This document shows, in pieces, positions 63,884-64,000 of a DNA stretch of 64,000 nt. The stretch spans positions 54,245 to 118,244 of the forward strand of contig JBKBLG010000010.1 of NCBI GenBank assembly GCA_046296295.1. The letters run 5' to 3'. The notes below the pieces were generated by a model. The model had not been told where the DNA came from. It was given only the letters and a program-made list of their open reading frames with translations, and ran no database searches. Made by a program: the position numbers and the translations under genes. The DNA is from UBA10646 sp046296295. GTDB taxonomy: Bacteria; Bacteroidota; Bacteroidia; Chitinophagales; Chitinophagaceae. The stretch's first letter is position 1; each line of letters starts with the position of its first letter.

Positions 63884-64000
63884 GAGGCTGTCTCAAAAGT
63901 GGCAGCCTTTTTTCTTTTTCACTAATGGGTGTTTGAAAAGTCTGTGAACTATATTGCTCTCAAATCAGTCTATAGGGTATGAGTAAAGCAGTATTCAAAA
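63884..64000 (+). mobile_element. Left end of a probable IS1182-type insertion sequence (truncated by the window)
   Basis: GAGGCTGTCTCAAAAG at 63884 looks like a transposon terminal inverted repeat of this family. ATG 63979 then opens a frame reading MSKAVFK, like the N terminus of IS1182 transposases. GGCTG (63886) also pairs with CAGCC (63903) before a T tract, so a terminator is an alternative reading. Only 117 bases are visible and the right end lies outside the window. The family call is from memory. Confidence 0.5.
63979..64000 (+). CDS. Start of a probable transposase (partial)
   Basis: Seven codons (MSKAVFK) are visible before the window ends. The call rests on the upstream inverted-repeat-like sequence and the resemblance of these residues to IS1182 transposases. 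Confidence 0.4.

Noticed and set aside
1..64000. CRISPR array or tRNA/rRNA genes
   Set aside because: The dispersed repeat has no regular spacing or spacer structure, and no tRNA or rRNA sequence was recognised.

Overview
The window is chromosomal DNA of a Bacteroidota bacterium, most likely close to Chitinophagaceae (inference from protein style, not from a search). The signs are a dcw cluster of Bacteroidota type (long MraY with a large insert, FtsZ with a long tail, FtsI ending in a PASTA domain), an atpD-atpC pair detached from the other ATP synthase genes, a short epsilon subunit, PorT of the type 9 secretion system, the Bat operon, and promoters matching TTTG-N19/21-TAnnTTTG. The MurE substrate motif DNPR points to meso-diaminopimelate peptidoglycan. 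No rRNA, tRNA or CRISPR array was seen.

Layout. 0.1-4.6 kb (-): two DUF3857/transglutaminase-like exported proteins, one with an intact Cys-His-Asp triad and one that has lost it, behind a TPR/MORN-type gene broken by an in-frame stop. 4.7-6.6 kb (+): PhoD-like phosphatase and a YcxB-like membrane protein. 6.6-13.4 kb (+): a self-contained efflux operon (TetR regulator, outer-membrane factor, HlyD adaptor, two ABC ATPases, two ABC-2 permeases) resembling E. coli CecR-YbhGFSR plus a TolC-type channel. 13.6-18.4 kb: Kup potassium transporter (-), an exported protein of unknown function and a DUF6427-like membrane protein (+). 18.4-34.7 kb (-): the dcw cell-wall and division cluster mraZ-rsmH-ftsL-ftsI-murE-mraY-murD-ftsW-murG-murC-ftsQ-ftsA-ftsZ. 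35-40.2 kb: queA, a sensor kinase, YqgE, atpC and atpD. 40.3-43.1 kb: an AT-rich insert of three unrecognised genes, two of them lipoproteins. 43.1-53.4 kb: aminotransferase, gamma carbonic anhydrase, small envelope proteins, rsgA, a MutS-like ATPase, dihydroorotase, a Wzi/RemB-like barrel, porT and menG. 53.6-59.0 kb (+): the MoxR-DUF58-BatD-BatA operon and a ComM/YifB ATPase. 59.0-63.8 kb: three glycosyltransferases and an MsbA-like exporter. The right edge enters a probable IS1182-type element.

The main discovery is a dispersed 13-16 base repeat, consensus YATTTRCCGYAAGGYA. I counted 31 exact copies of its 13-base core and about 15 more with one mismatch, in both orientations, where chance predicts far fewer than one. 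It lies in intergenic spaces and inside coding sequence, where it forces recurring peptides such as LPQG into unrelated proteins. Inverted pairs form hairpins between or beyond genes. It is absent from the AT-rich 40-43 kb insert. This is the behaviour of DNA uptake sequences in Neisseria and Pasteurellaceae. I know of no such sequence described in Bacteroidota, but could not search. A ComM gene, whose family acts in natural transformation, lies in the same window.
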